From Litorilituus sediminis (GTDB lineage: Bacteria; Pseudomonadota; Gammaproteobacteria; Enterobacterales; Alteromonadaceae): DNA of 64,000 nt. The notes under the pieces are model-generated. The model was not told the origin of the DNA, made no database searches, and saw only the letters and a program-made list of their open reading frames with translations. Position numbers and translations under genes: made by a program. The stretch is from positions 1,240,001 through 1,304,000 of the forward strand of contig NZ_CP034759.1 of the NCBI RefSeq assembly GCF_004295665.1, in the 5' to 3' direction. This document shows, one piece after another, positions 1-8,744 of this stretch (position 1 is the stretch's first letter; each line of letters starts with the position of its first letter).

Positions 1-677
1 TTAGTGTCTTTAATAACACGGTTACCATCAACCTCTATAATGGCATTCGTTGCTGATTGCTCAACAGTATTATTCGTGGAAATATTATCCAAAGAAGCAT
101 CAGAGTTAGTCACCGTCAAATTATTGGCTAACCCTGTTATACTTGAGGTATAAATTAAATAAGAACCCGCATCACTGTTGATAATGTTAGCCGTTACACC
201 AAAGTTACCTGACTGCTCATTAATCTTATCTCGAATTGCCGATAAGTCATCAGCACCATCAATGGCAACATCAAAAGTATTCGCTCCAGCTGTAAAGGTT
301 AATGTTCCTGAGCCAACCGTGTCGGCAGAGCTAGTAAAGGAAGCAGACTTTTGCCGACTTCCTTGCGCTATTTGAAACACTTCAACTGCAAACTCACCAT
401 TACTAGCAAAGCCGTTGGTGGTAACAGCTACATCTTCAGTGGATACACTGACCGTTTGCTGATTAAAGGCGTCATCTTTAGCTAACTTTTCCAGGGTAGA
501 ATTAAAGGTTGATAAGGCGGATTTAAAGCTACCAATACCTGATAACTCTAAGGTTAGGCGCTCTTCTTTTTCTTGTAGGCGAATTTCTGTTGGAATTGCT
601 TCAGCATCGATAAATGCCGTAACAAGCCCCTCTAAATCTATACCAGATCCTATACCTAATGAAGTTACACTAGCCAT
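1..677 (-). CDS. fliD: Flagellar filament cap FliD, N-terminal part (cut by window edge)
   Basis: Reading leftwards from the ATG at 677, the frame stays open to the window edge for 225 codons. It begins MASVTSLGIGSGIDL, the usual FliD (HAP2) N-terminus, followed by a helical D0/D1-like stretch with LAKDDAFNQQTVSVS and later a Ser/Thr/Asn-rich part typical of the exposed domains. FliD caps the growing filament outside the cell and helps flagellin subunits fold. The C-terminal half lies before position 1. It follows the four flagellin genes on the same strand, as in Vibrio, Shewanella and Colwellia polar flagellar loci. The family is clear; nothing can be said of the missing end. Confidence 0.93.
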   Translation of the reverse strand, partial: MASVTSLGIGSGIDLEGLVTAFIDAEAIPTEIRLQEKEERLTLELSGIGSFKSALSTFNSTLEKLAKDDAFNQQTVSVSTEDVAVTTNGFASNGEFAVEVFQIAQGSRQKSASFTSSADTVGSGTLTFTAGANTFDVAIDGADDLSAIRDKINEQSGNFGVTANIINSDAGSYLIYTSSITGLANNLTVTNSDASLDNISTNNTVEQSATNAIIEVDGNRVIKDT

Positions 678-836
678 AATTACTCCAACACTTACTCATT
701 TAATAGTCTGCTATTTACTTAGCGACTTTGTTTATAGCAGCTAAACGCGTTTCAACTGTTCACCAATTCAATATTTATGCCAACCAAGGCTTTAATATTG
801 ATGAAACAGCGCTACTACTATCATAGTTTTTTCAAA

Positions 837-868
837 CAAAAAAGGCGACCTAATTTAGTCGCCCTTTC
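837..868 (-). terminator. Rho-independent terminator of the first flagellin gene
   Basis: On the minus strand, GGGCGAC and GTCGCC pair around an AT-rich loop and are followed by a run of T. It lies just downstream of the flagellin stop at 891. Confidence 0.75.
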
Positions 869-890
869 CCTGCACTGTGCGACTATTTAA

Positions 891-1703
891 TTATAGTAGC
901 GATAATGCAATTTGTGGTTGCTGATTCGCTTGCGCTAACATTGAGCTAGCTGCTTGCTGTAATACTGAGTTACGAGCTAGTTGAGCTGATTCAGCCGCAT
1001 AGTCTGTATCTTCAATACGTGAACGCGATGCTGATACGTTCTCAGCAGCATTATCATTACTACGAATTACACTTGAGAAACGGTTTTGCTTCGCACCTAA
1101 ATCGGCACGGGTACTGTTTACCGTCGCAAGTACTGAATCTAAATCAGTAATACGTGATTGCGCGCCATCAAATGAAGTTAACGAGCCATCTGCACCGATA
1201 GTTGCTGAAGCGAAATCTTGGGTAATTGATACAGAGATTGTTTGACCCGCATCAGCACCGATTTGGAATTCAGCAGCATAGTTACCGTCTAATAAATCTG
1301 TACCACCGAAAGAGGCTTGAGTTGAAATACGCGTTAACTCTAACTCTAATTCAGTATACTCAGTGTTTAGTGCCACTAAGTCTGTTTCAGTGTTTGAACC
1401 ATTTGACGCTTGCACAGCTAAGGTACGCATACGTTGTACAGTGTTTGTGTACTCTTCTAAAGCACCTTCTGCGGTTTGCGCTAAAGAAATAGCATCATTA
1501 GCATTTCGTGAACCTTGATTTAAACCGTTAACTTGTGACGTTAAACGACTTGAAATTTGTAAGCCAGCCGCATCATCTTTAGCACTATTGATGCGCTTAC
1601 CAGAAGACAAACGTTGATAGCTAGTATTTAACTCATTGGTTGAATTTGCTAATTGACGCTGTGAGTTTAATGAAGCGATATTACTGTTTACACTTAAGGC
1701 CAT
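891..1703 (-). CDS. Flagellin, copy 1
   Basis: Filament subunit of 270 residues, exported through the flagellar type III channel. The conserved N-terminal D0/D1 region begins MALSVNSNIASLNSQRQL and the C-terminal one ends SMLAQANQQPQIALSLL; the centre (about 130-195) is short and variable, so there is no large D2/D3 domain. The ATG at 1703 is preferred over an in-frame start 13 codons upstream because AAAGGAA lies just before it and all four paralogues start there. It is monocistronic: a sigma-28 promoter stands upstream and a terminator downstream. It is one of four paralogues with near-identical ends. Confidence 0.96.
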   Translation of the reverse strand: MALSVNSNIASLNSQRQLANSTNELNTSYQRLSSGKRINSAKDDAAGLQISSRLTSQVNGLNQGSRNANDAISLAQTAEGALEEYTNTVQRMRTLAVQASNGSNTETDLVALNTEYTELELELTRISTQASFGGTDLLDGNYAAEFQIGADAGQTISVSITQDFASATIGADGSLTSFDGAQSRITDLDSVLATVNSTRADLGAKQNRFSSVIRSNDNAAENVSASRSRIEDTDYAAESAQLARNSVLQQAASSMLAQANQQPQIALSLL

Positions 1704-1772
1704 AATACTTTCCTTTAATCTGTTGCTAAATATAATCGTCAAATGACAACGATATATCTTGTTCTATTGACT

Positions 1773-1799
1773 TTATCGACCTGGTTAAGAAAAGCTTTA
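1773..1799 (-). promoter_or_regulatory. Sigma-28 (FliA) promoter of flagellin 1
   Basis: Reading the minus strand: TAAA, 15 nt, then GTCGATAA, against the consensus TAAA-N15-GCCGATAA (one mismatch). It lies about 70 bp upstream of the flagellin start. Confidence 0.85.
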
Positions 1800-1897
1800 G
1801 ACTTTTTTTAATTTATTTTTAATAAATCGCAAGTTTGGAAAAGATGGTAGCTAGCTCTGTTGCTCTCTAGCTAATACATGAGGCTTTAAAAACAAAA

Positions 1898-1916
1898 AAA
1901 GCCAGAAACTGGCTTT
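1898..1916 (-). terminator. Terminator of flaG
   Basis: AAAGCCAG / CTGGCTTT stem with a 3-nt loop; on the minus strand it is followed by a T run. It sits 34 bp past the flaG stop. Confidence 0.75.
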
Positions 1917-1950
1917 AGTATTTAACATATACAGTGTTGTGATTTATTGC

Positions 1951-2406
1951 TTATACATTCTCATCGAGAAACAAACCGGTTTTGCTAGTGATCTGCTCTT
2001 GTAGCTCTTTAATGCGATTTGCCATGGAAATGATTTCATCTGATGGAAATTGTCGAATAAGCTCTTGGCTTTTGACATCAACCACTTTAATTATGGTTCG
2101 GCCTGAATCTTCATCAACTAAAAAGTCAACATTCTTACTCACTGAGTTAACAAAACTAGCAACAGATTCAACGGCCTCTTCGATGTTTTCTTTTGACTGC
2201 TCTTCTTCTTGCTTAACTTGATTTGCTTGTTTAGCCTGCTCGATAACAGAGAGTTTTTCAACATTTGACTGCTGTAAAGAAACAACGGAAGCGTCTTCTG
2301 TGCGCTGAACACCCTGTTCAACATTTTGCTCTGGCAAGGCTTGTCTAGATGCTGATTGCTCCGCACTAACATTTACACTTTGAGATGTTATTACCGATGT
2401 AGACAT
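1951..2406 (-). CDS. flaG: FlaG family protein
   Basis: A 151-residue protein. The first 85 residues are polar and low in complexity (rich in Gln, Glu, Ser, Val). The C-terminal half carries the FlaG domain, with FLVDEDSGRTIIKVVDVKSQ followed by LIRQFPSDEIISMANRIKEL. FlaG proteins affect filament length in polar-flagellated bacteria such as Vibrio and Pseudomonas; the molecular mechanism is not settled. Here it lies between flagellin copies 1 and 2 rather than between the flagellins and fliD, as is more usual. It has its own terminator. No clear sigma-28 promoter was found upstream. Confidence 0.9.
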   Translation of the reverse strand: MSTSVITSQSVNVSAEQSASRQALPEQNVEQGVQRTEDASVVSLQQSNVEKLSVIEQAKQANQVKQEEEQSKENIEEAVESVASFVNSVSKNVDFLVDEDSGRTIIKVVDVKSQELIRQFPSDEIISMANRIKELQEQITSKTGLFLDENV

Positions 2407-2466
2407 AATGAACCTCTTACCTTACTTAATCCCTATGCATTAATATTTGCTAATCGCTTAACGAGT

Positions 2467-2495
2467 AAAGGACACTCATCTGTGAGTGCCCTTTT
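2467..2495 (-). terminator. Terminator of flagellin 2
   Basis: Imperfect stem of CACTCA / TGAGTG extended by AAAGG / CCTTT just downstream of the stop at 2517. The U tract is weak. Confidence 0.5.
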
Positions 2496-2516
2496 ATTAG
2501 CATTAGGGCATCACTG

Positions 2517-3329
2517 TTATAATAATGATAGCGCAATTTGTGGCTGTTGATTAGCCTGCGCTAACATAGAGCTAGCCGCTTGTTGCAATACTGAATTACG
2601 CGCTAAAGTTGCTGATTCTGCTGCATAGTCAGTATCTTCAATACGTGAACGTGATGCTGAAACATTTTCTGCGGCATTGTCATTACTACGAATAACACTT
2701 GAGAAACGGTTTTGCTTCGCACCTAAATCTGCACGTGTGCTGTTTACCGTTGCTAGTACACTGTCTAAGTTAGTAATAACTGATTGCGCATCAGCAAAGG
2801 TTGTTAAGTTACCCGCAGCACCGATAGCCGTTGCAGAGAAACTTGCACTGATACTGATTGAAATAGTTTGACCTGCATCAGCACCCACCTGGAAATTAGC
2901 TGAGTAGGTAGAATCTAATAATGAAGTACCACCAAATGAAGCTTGCTCAGAAATACGAGTAAGCTCTAATTCTAACTCAGAGTACTCTGTATCAAGTGCT
3001 GCTAAATCAGCCTCAGTATTTGAACCATTAGACGCTTGTACCGCTAACGTACGCATACGTTGAACAGTATTAGTATATTCGTCTAACGCACCTTCTGCAG
3101 TTTGCGCTAAAGAAATCGCATCGTTAGCATTACGTGAACCTTGATTTAAACCATTCACCTGTGACGTTAAACGACTTGAAATCTGTAAGCCTGCCGCATC
3201 ATCTCTTGCGCTGTTAATACGCTTACCTGATGATAGACGTTGGTAGCTGGTATTTAATTCATTAGTTGAGTTAGCTAATTGACGCTGTGAGTTCAATGAA
3301 GCGATATTACTATTTACTGATAATGCCAT
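2517..3329 (-). CDS. Flagellin, copy 2
   Basis: A 270-residue flagellin starting MALSVNSNIASLNSQRQL and ending QANQQPQIALSLL. The ends are almost the same as in copy 1; differences cluster at about residues 125-200, the part exposed on the filament surface. It has its own sigma-28-like promoter upstream and a hairpin downstream, so it is probably transcribed alone. The four copies may be used at different positions along one filament, as shown for multi-flagellin filaments in Vibrio and Shewanella; that is inference here. Confidence 0.96.
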   Translation of the reverse strand: MALSVNSNIASLNSQRQLANSTNELNTSYQRLSSGKRINSARDDAAGLQISSRLTSQVNGLNQGSRNANDAISLAQTAEGALDEYTNTVQRMRTLAVQASNGSNTEADLAALDTEYSELELELTRISEQASFGGTSLLDSTYSANFQVGADAGQTISISISASFSATAIGAAGNLTTFADAQSVITNLDSVLATVNSTRADLGAKQNRFSSVIRSNDNAAENVSASRSRIEDTDYAAESATLARNSVLQQAASSMLAQANQQPQIALSLL

Positions 3330-3413
3330 GTGATGCCCCTATAGGATATTAGTATCCAATAATTCTTTACTAAGCTTGCAATATAACTTGCTAGTTCTGT
3401 TGCTGTTATCTTT

Positions 3414-3440
3414 ATATCGACTGACAAATTTATTTCTTTA
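3414..3440 (-). promoter_or_regulatory. Sigma-28 promoter of flagellin 2
   Basis: Minus strand: TAAA, 15 nt, GTCGATAT, with two mismatches to GCCGATAA. The spacing matches copies 1 and 3 and the position is about 85 bp before the start codon. Confidence 0.72.
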
Positions 3441-3481
3441 GTCTTTTTTTACACTTTTTAATCTTTTTCGTGCAAATCAAT

Positions 3482-3524
3482 AAAAAGCTGTTGTATTTCA
3501 ATAATTAAATACAACAGCACTTTT
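3482..3524 (-). terminator. Terminator of flagellin 3
   Basis: A perfect 12-bp stem, GCTGTTGTATTT / AAATACAACAGC, with an 8-nt loop and an A-rich flank that is a U tract on the minus-strand RNA. The flagellin stop is at 3527, so the outer bases lie right behind it. Confidence 0.8.
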
Positions 3525-3526
3525 AC

Positions 3527-4339
3527 TTATAATAAAGATAATGCAATTTGAGGTTGCTGATTCGCCTGAGCTAACATTGAGCTAGCGGCCTGTTGCAACA
3601 CTGAGTTACGTGCTAAGGTTGCAGACTCTGCAGCATAATCTGTATCTTCAATACGTGAACGTGATGCCGATACGTTTTCAGCGGCATTATCATTACTACG
3701 AATAACACTTGAGAAACGGTTTTGTTTCGCACCTAAATCTGCACGTGTGCTGTTCACTGTCGCTAATACTGAATCTAAATCAGTAATACGTGATTGCGCA
3801 CCATCAAAGCTTGTAATGGTACCAGCAGCACCTATATTGCCTGATGAGAAGTTTTGCGTGATCGAAATTGAAATGGTTTGACCTGCATCAGCACCAATTT
3901 GGAAGTTAGCAGAGTAAGTACCATCTAAAAGATCGGTACCACCGAATGATGCTTGTGCTGCAACGCGATCAAGTTCCAGTTCTAGCTCAGTATATTCGGT
4001 ATTTAGTGCCACTAAGTCAGCTTCGGTGTTTGAACCATTTGACGCTTGTACTGATAGTGTACGCATACGTTGTACTGTATTTGTGTATTCATCTAACGCA
4101 CCTTCAGCAGTTTGTGCTAAAGAAATAGCATCGTTGGCGTTACGTGAACCTTGATTTAAACCATTAACTTGTGACGTTAAACGACTTGAAATTTGTAAAC
4201 CAGCAGCATCATCTCTTGCGCTGTTAATGCGCTTACCTGATGATAAACGTTGATAACTGGTATTTAATTCATTAGTAGAACGAGCCAGCTGACGCTGTGA
4301 GTTCAATGACGCTATATTACTATTTACACTTAAAGCCAT
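3527..4339 (-). CDS. Flagellin, copy 3
   Basis: A 270-residue flagellin of the same family as its neighbours. The ATG at 4339 is chosen over the in-frame ATG six codons upstream, because the paralogues align from MALSVNSNIASLN. It differs from copy 2 mainly in the central 60-70 residues and has ARSTNEL where the others have ANSTNEL. A near-consensus sigma-28 promoter lies upstream and a strong terminator downstream. Confidence 0.96.
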   Translation of the reverse strand: MALSVNSNIASLNSQRQLARSTNELNTSYQRLSSGKRINSARDDAAGLQISSRLTSQVNGLNQGSRNANDAISLAQTAEGALDEYTNTVQRMRTLSVQASNGSNTEADLVALNTEYTELELELDRVAAQASFGGTDLLDGTYSANFQIGADAGQTISISITQNFSSGNIGAAGTITSFDGAQSRITDLDSVLATVNSTRADLGAKQNRFSSVIRSNDNAAENVSASRSRIEDTDYAAESATLARNSVLQQAASSMLAQANQQPQIALSLL

Positions 4340-4406
4340 GTTGAAGCCCTCAATCAATTCAATAAATACAGTAAATAAGCTAATGAATTTACCGCGGTTA
4401 TCATTG

Positions 4407-4433
4407 TTATCGGTTAGCTAAAAAATAACTTTA
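4407..4433 (-). promoter_or_regulatory. Sigma-28 promoter of flagellin 3
   Basis: Minus strand: TAAA, 15 nt, ACCGATAA (one mismatch). About 70 bp before the start codon. Confidence 0.85.
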
Positions 4434-4452
4434 ATCTTTTTTTAACGAAAAA

Positions 4453-4484
4453 AAGCTCACCTTGGCAAAAACCAAGGTAAGCTT
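4453..4484 (-). terminator. Terminator of flagellin 4
   Basis: AAGCTCACCTTGG pairs with CCAAGGTAAGCTT with a single mismatch and a 6-nt loop. On the minus strand the stem is followed by a long T run. Confidence 0.85.
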
Positions 4485-4538
4485 ATGATTTATTTAAAAA
4501 TTAAAACTTATAAATTAATTAAGTTTTGATTATCTTTA

Positions 4539-5354
4539 CTATTGAAGTAGTGATAATGCAATCTGAGGTTGCTGATTAGCCTGCGCTAACATTGAGCTTG
4601 ACGCCTGCTGTAAAACACTGTTTCGTGCTAGTTGTGCAGATTCTGCAGCATAGTCTGCATCTTCAATACGTGAACGTGATGCTGAAACGTTTTCTGCGGC
4701 ATTATCGTTACTACGGATAACACTTGAGAAACGGTTTTGCTTAGCACCTAAATCAGCTCGGGTACTGTTTACCGTAGCTAATACTGAATCTAAATCAGTA
4801 ATACGTGATTGGGCACCATCAAAGTTAGTAATCGTACCTGAAGCACCAACCGTCGCAGAAGAGAAGTTAGCAGCGATAGTGATAGAAATAGTTTGCCCTG
4901 CATCAGCACCAATTTGGAAGTTAGCTGAATATGTACCGTTAAGTAAATTCACGCCACCAAAGCTGGCATCATTTGCCACTCTATCTAATTCTAATTCTAA
5001 CTCGGTAAATTCTGTATTTAGTGCGACTAAGTCAGCTTCGGTATTTGAACCATTTGACGCTTGAACCGCCAAGGTACGCATACGTTGTACCGTGTTAGTA
5101 TATTCATTTAAGGCACCTTCAGCGGTTTGCGCCAAAGAAATGGCGTCATTAGCATTTCGTGATGCCTGGTTTAAACCATTAACCTGTGAGGTTAAACGAC
5201 TTGAAATTTGTAAACCCGCGGCATCATCTTTGGCACTATTAATTCTTTTACCAGAAGATAAACGTTCATACGAGGTACTTAGCTCATTGGTTGAATTAGC
5301 AAGCTGACGTTGTGAGTTCAACGATGCAATATTACTGTTGACGATTAAAGCCAT
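4539..5354 (-). CDS. Flagellin, copy 4
   Basis: A 271-residue flagellin and the most divergent of the four: it starts MALIVNSNIASLN, has ANSTNELSTSYERL instead of NTSYQRL, DADYAAE instead of DTDYAAE near the C-terminus, and one extra C-terminal Gln. It stands next to flgL. Unlike copies 1-3 it has no recognisable sigma-28 promoter in the 125 bp upstream, so it may be expressed from a different class of promoter, as the first flagellin of other polar systems is. A GGAGAG ribosome binding site lies just before the ATG. Confidence 0.96.
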   Translation of the reverse strand: MALIVNSNIASLNSQRQLANSTNELSTSYERLSSGKRINSAKDDAAGLQISSRLTSQVNGLNQASRNANDAISLAQTAEGALNEYTNTVQRMRTLAVQASNGSNTEADLVALNTEFTELELELDRVANDASFGGVNLLNGTYSANFQIGADAGQTISITIAANFSSATVGASGTITNFDGAQSRITDLDSVLATVNSTRADLGAKQNRFSSVIRSNDNAAENVSASRSRIEDADYAAESAQLARNSVLQQASSSMLAQANQQPQIALSLLQ

Positions 5355-5479
5355 TGTTATCTCTCCTAATTGTTAGGTTGTGGTTCTTAGATAACAATAT
5401 CGTTTTGGAACCACGCACACTCTCTAAATTGTATTCATAATAATCAATGCATGTTGTATGCCAACATACAAATCAGTTA

Positions 5480-6685
5480 CTACAAATAATTAAATAAACT
5501 TAAATTTTTAATTTGCACAAAGCTTTGCTGTGCCGCTTGTAATGACACCTGGGTTTGCTCAAACTTAGCTACGGCTTTGGCAAAGTCCAAATCTTCGATA
5601 TTAGATCGGCCAGATGCTAGGTACAGTTCACTATCAGCGTGATTAGATGTTTGATTATCAACAAGTTTTAATCTTACACCCGCATCTACACGTCGCCCTG
5701 TAATATGGTTTAAAGCTTGATCTAATTGACCTAAAATCTCATCGTAATCAACCGCATGTTGCTCTGGGTTAGCTGGGTTTGCTCCCACCTGCATCCACTC
5801 AATGGCACTTTTAATGGTGTCGAATATAGACACTTCTTCTTGTGGACTAATGTCAAAATCATCCCCCGGCAATGGGTTGCCGTTTAACTGTACTTCAACG
5901 CCATTAAAGGCAATGGTTTGCCCAGGAGTGTACGTTGTAGTGTTAAAGACAACAGCACCATTGCCGTCGGTAACCGTCAAATCTGTGGCACTAGCAAAAT
6001 TAAAGTTATAATCTGGCGGGTTAGCGGCAACATCGTAGGCACCGCGATCGGCAATTACCGCTTTACTCACGGCAATACCTGAAGTATTGGTATTGTAGCT
6101 TGGCAGAAAATCGCCAATATTGTTGCTTACTTTTTCAAAAGCATGATCGCCGGGCTGATTGGTATCAACCATGACATTTTTAGCAACTTGTAACTCTCTT
6201 ACCCCACTATCACCATGATAAGTAACAGAATTATCTGGCTGAAGAACAAAGGGTTGCACGTCCGTTTTATAACCAGAAAAGATAAAGCCACCTGTTTCAT
6301 CTTTAGTGTTGGCAAAACCGAGCATTTCAGCTTGACTATTTTTTGCTAACTCAGCTAATGCATTTAAATCACTGTCAGACAAACTACCATTATTGGCTTG
6401 AATAAAGGTTTGCTTTAACTGCAACATAACCGTTTCAGCATTGGCAAACGTGGTTTCCTGTAAGCTATTTCTATTTTTTACCTGAGTCAGATTACGATTA
6501 TATTTTTCAATATTGCTTAAATCTTCTTTATAGCCAGACAGGGTTCCGTACGATACCGCATCGTCTTTAGCGGTTAAAACTTGCTTACCACTAGCAATAT
6601 ATTTGATTTGCTCATTCACATCAGTTTGCTTATTACTGAGTTGTTGAGCATTTTGAAAGTAAAACTGTTGAGTTGATACGCGCAT
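5480..6685 (-). CDS. flgL: Hook-filament junction protein FlgL (HAP3)
   Basis: A 401-residue junction protein that joins FlgK to the filament. The N-terminus (MRVSTQQFYFQNAQQLSNKQ) and the C-terminal segment with SGRSNIEDLDFAKAVAKFEQ have the flagellin-like D0/D1 helices shared by the HAP3 family. The central 130-300 region is variable and beta-rich by eye. The start lies ten bases after the flgK stop, so the two are surely cotranscribed. It is the last gene of the flgF-L unit. The length fits the polar-flagellum FlgL proteins of Vibrio and Shewanella. Confidence 0.95.
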   Translation of the reverse strand: MRVSTQQFYFQNAQQLSNKQTDVNEQIKYIASGKQVLTAKDDAVSYGTLSGYKEDLSNIEKYNRNLTQVKNRNSLQETTFANAETVMLQLKQTFIQANNGSLSDSDLNALAELAKNSQAEMLGFANTKDETGGFIFSGYKTDVQPFVLQPDNSVTYHGDSGVRELQVAKNVMVDTNQPGDHAFEKVSNNIGDFLPSYNTNTSGIAVSKAVIADRGAYDVAANPPDYNFNFASATDLTVTDGNGAVVFNTTTYTPGQTIAFNGVEVQLNGNPLPGDDFDISPQEEVSIFDTIKSAIEWMQVGANPANPEQHAVDYDEILGQLDQALNHITGRRVDAGVRLKLVDNQTSNHADSELYLASGRSNIEDLDFAKAVAKFEQTQVSLQAAQQSFVQIKNLSLFNYL

Positions 6686-6695
6686 GAATTACTCC

Positions 6696-8681
6696 CTATC
6701 TAACCGCTGACAAAATCGTGTCAAAAATGGTATTTGCCGTTGAAATAATTTGTGAAGCTGCTTGATAAGCTTGTTGAAACTTCAATAAATTTGCCGCTTC
6801 TTCATCTAAGTTGACACCTGAGGTAGCCTGATTTCGATTAAAAGCTTGTGTATAAAGTGCTTGCGCGGTATCAGCAACCAGCTCTGCTGAACTTGCTTTT
6901 GAGCCCACCACAGCAGTTGATTTTGATAAACTTTGCGCAAAGGTTTCTTGACCACCATTGGTTACACCCAGCTCTTGCGTTTTTGCCATAGCAACCGCAT
7001 TACCCGAGTTACCTACGCCAAAAGCATCACCAATAAAAAATTGCTCAGGGGCATTAGGCGCTACTCCCGACGGAGTTCCTGAAATTTCTATGGTAAATGC
7101 CGCCGTTGCCGGCAGCGGCGGTAAATTAACTTGTAATGGTGCCGCCGGTGGAGGTGGATAAGGAATTGGCGCAGAGGTCGCACCTAAATTATCCGTAATA
7201 GTGTAGTTAAACACCCCTGCTGGGCTTTCTAATACATCAATACGCATTGGCATCGCTGTTTGTGCGGCAATGGGATCAATCATGTCGACAATTTCAACCT
7301 TGCCCGCACTGACATTATTTTGTGATGGTGTGATTTCAACCGCGGCACTTGCGGCAATGGCACTACCATCTGTCATGGTAGTTTGCATCAAGGCTGCGCT
7401 ATTTTCTGTCGGTCTAATAATGTAAGAATCATCATTTGCTGGTAAACCACCAGTTTCAATAAACTCAAAACCATAAGGTGTTGCATGCACTGTACCTGCA
7501 CCAGCTGCGGGCCCTAAGTTAATCGTGCTTTGATCTGTCATATTAGTCATAATGAAATCGGTACCATCATAACGAATTTCAAACTCATCGGTAGGTACTA
7601 GCGACACATCAGTAATATTAACTTGTGCAGTAAGTGAGCCGCCATTCGTTGCCGGCGTTAACACACGAGATTGCTGTAAGGCAACTGAATTTATATCAGT
7701 AAATAAGTTAGCACCTTGTAAACCATTTAAATCTAACCCGTCTGCTTGACTACTATTTAACGTATCTGAGATTGCCATTGCCAAGCGATTAACTTCAGCA
7801 CGCACTTGACCAATATGTTCATCTCTAAACTCAAAGTTTGCCCCCATTGAACCACCTAAGGTTGAACCATTAAGTGCCACAGTACTATTAGGGCTAACTA
7901 AACGCAGTTGAGTTTTTAATGGATCAGGATCGCCCGAAGTCACCTCAACCGTTAACGGGGTAATGCCTGCCACTAAGGTAGTCCCCTGACCTATCATCAC
8001 TGTCATAACGCCATTTTGATCTTCAACAGTACTGACGTTAGTGTATTGGCTTAGCTCAGTAATCAATTGGTCGCGCTTATCCAGTAAATCGTTTGGCTGA
8101 CCTGCCGTGGTAATTTTTTGTGAATGCAAAATGGTTTCATTGATCTTGGCAAGCTCTAATGAAATTTCAGAAATTTTGCTGGCAGTTTGTGAAATTTCAC
8201 CATTTACTGCCGTTTCTAGATCGTCAAAATTTTGGTTTAATGAACGAAAGTTGGCACTAAGAATATTGGCTTGATGAACCACCATTTCTCGCAAGCCTAA
8301 ATCACTTGGATTATCGGCGACACCATTTAAACCTTGATAAAACAAATCCATTGAGTTCATTAAAGCTGTGCCTGAAAAACTCATGATCTCATTGAGTTGA
8401 TTTAAACTCTGATGCAGCGAGTCAGCTTGCCCTAATTGGCTTTGACTTTGTAGTTGCTCTTTATAAGAAAATTGATCGTATATACGGGTGATATCTTGAA
8501 TATAAGTACCAGCGCCTATGTAGTTAGGGCCATTAACATTGCCTAACGCTGCATTTTGCTCAGCACGTTGACGGTTATAACCTTCGGTATTTACATTGGT
8601 GATATTATGACCAGTTGTTGCCAACTGCTGCTGCGCACTAAGCAAACCACTAACACCGGTTTGATATAAACTAACTGACAT
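6696..8681 (-). CDS. flgK: Hook-filament junction protein FlgK (HAP1)
   Basis: About 661 residues. The N-terminal flagellar rod motif is clear (LYQTGVSGLLSAQQQLATTG then HNITNVNTEGYNRQ), and the C-terminal helix has GVNLDEEAANLLKFQQAYQA. These form the D0/D1 core; the long middle is Ser/Thr/Pro-rich and includes a Pro-rich run near residue 510. The ATG at 8681 is preferred to the GTG three codons upstream because GAGG lies 8 nt before it. FlgK is the first of the two hook-filament junction rings. It lies 63 bp after flgJ and 10 bp before flgL. Confidence 0.95.
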   Translation of the reverse strand: MSVSLYQTGVSGLLSAQQQLATTGHNITNVNTEGYNRQRAEQNAALGNVNGPNYIGAGTYIQDITRIYDQFSYKEQLQSQSQLGQADSLHQSLNQLNEIMSFSGTALMNSMDLFYQGLNGVADNPSDLGLREMVVHQANILSANFRSLNQNFDDLETAVNGEISQTASKISEISLELAKINETILHSQKITTAGQPNDLLDKRDQLITELSQYTNVSTVEDQNGVMTVMIGQGTTLVAGITPLTVEVTSGDPDPLKTQLRLVSPNSTVALNGSTLGGSMGANFEFRDEHIGQVRAEVNRLAMAISDTLNSSQADGLDLNGLQGANLFTDINSVALQQSRVLTPATNGGSLTAQVNITDVSLVPTDEFEIRYDGTDFIMTNMTDQSTINLGPAAGAGTVHATPYGFEFIETGGLPANDDSYIIRPTENSAALMQTTMTDGSAIAASAAVEITPSQNNVSAGKVEIVDMIDPIAAQTAMPMRIDVLESPAGVFNYTITDNLGATSAPIPYPPPPAAPLQVNLPPLPATAAFTIEISGTPSGVAPNAPEQFFIGDAFGVGNSGNAVAMAKTQELGVTNGGQETFAQSLSKSTAVVGSKASSAELVADTAQALYTQAFNRNQATSGVNLDEEAANLLKFQQAYQAASQIISTANTIFDTILSAVR

Positions 8682-8744
8682 AGCAGACACCTCGACAAAA
8701 AAAGAAACCTAATCATAACTAAATGAGCCGTATTAATACTTTGG

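Noticed and set aside
178..375. A 65-codon plus-strand frame at the left edge
   Set aside because: It lies antisense inside fliD, with no ribosome binding site or coherent composition; fliD explains the sequence.
5355..5480. A possible sigma-54 site upstream of flagellin 4 (TGGTTCC...)
   Set aside because: GG is present but no GC occurs at the required 10-nt spacing, and no TTGCA-like element was found.
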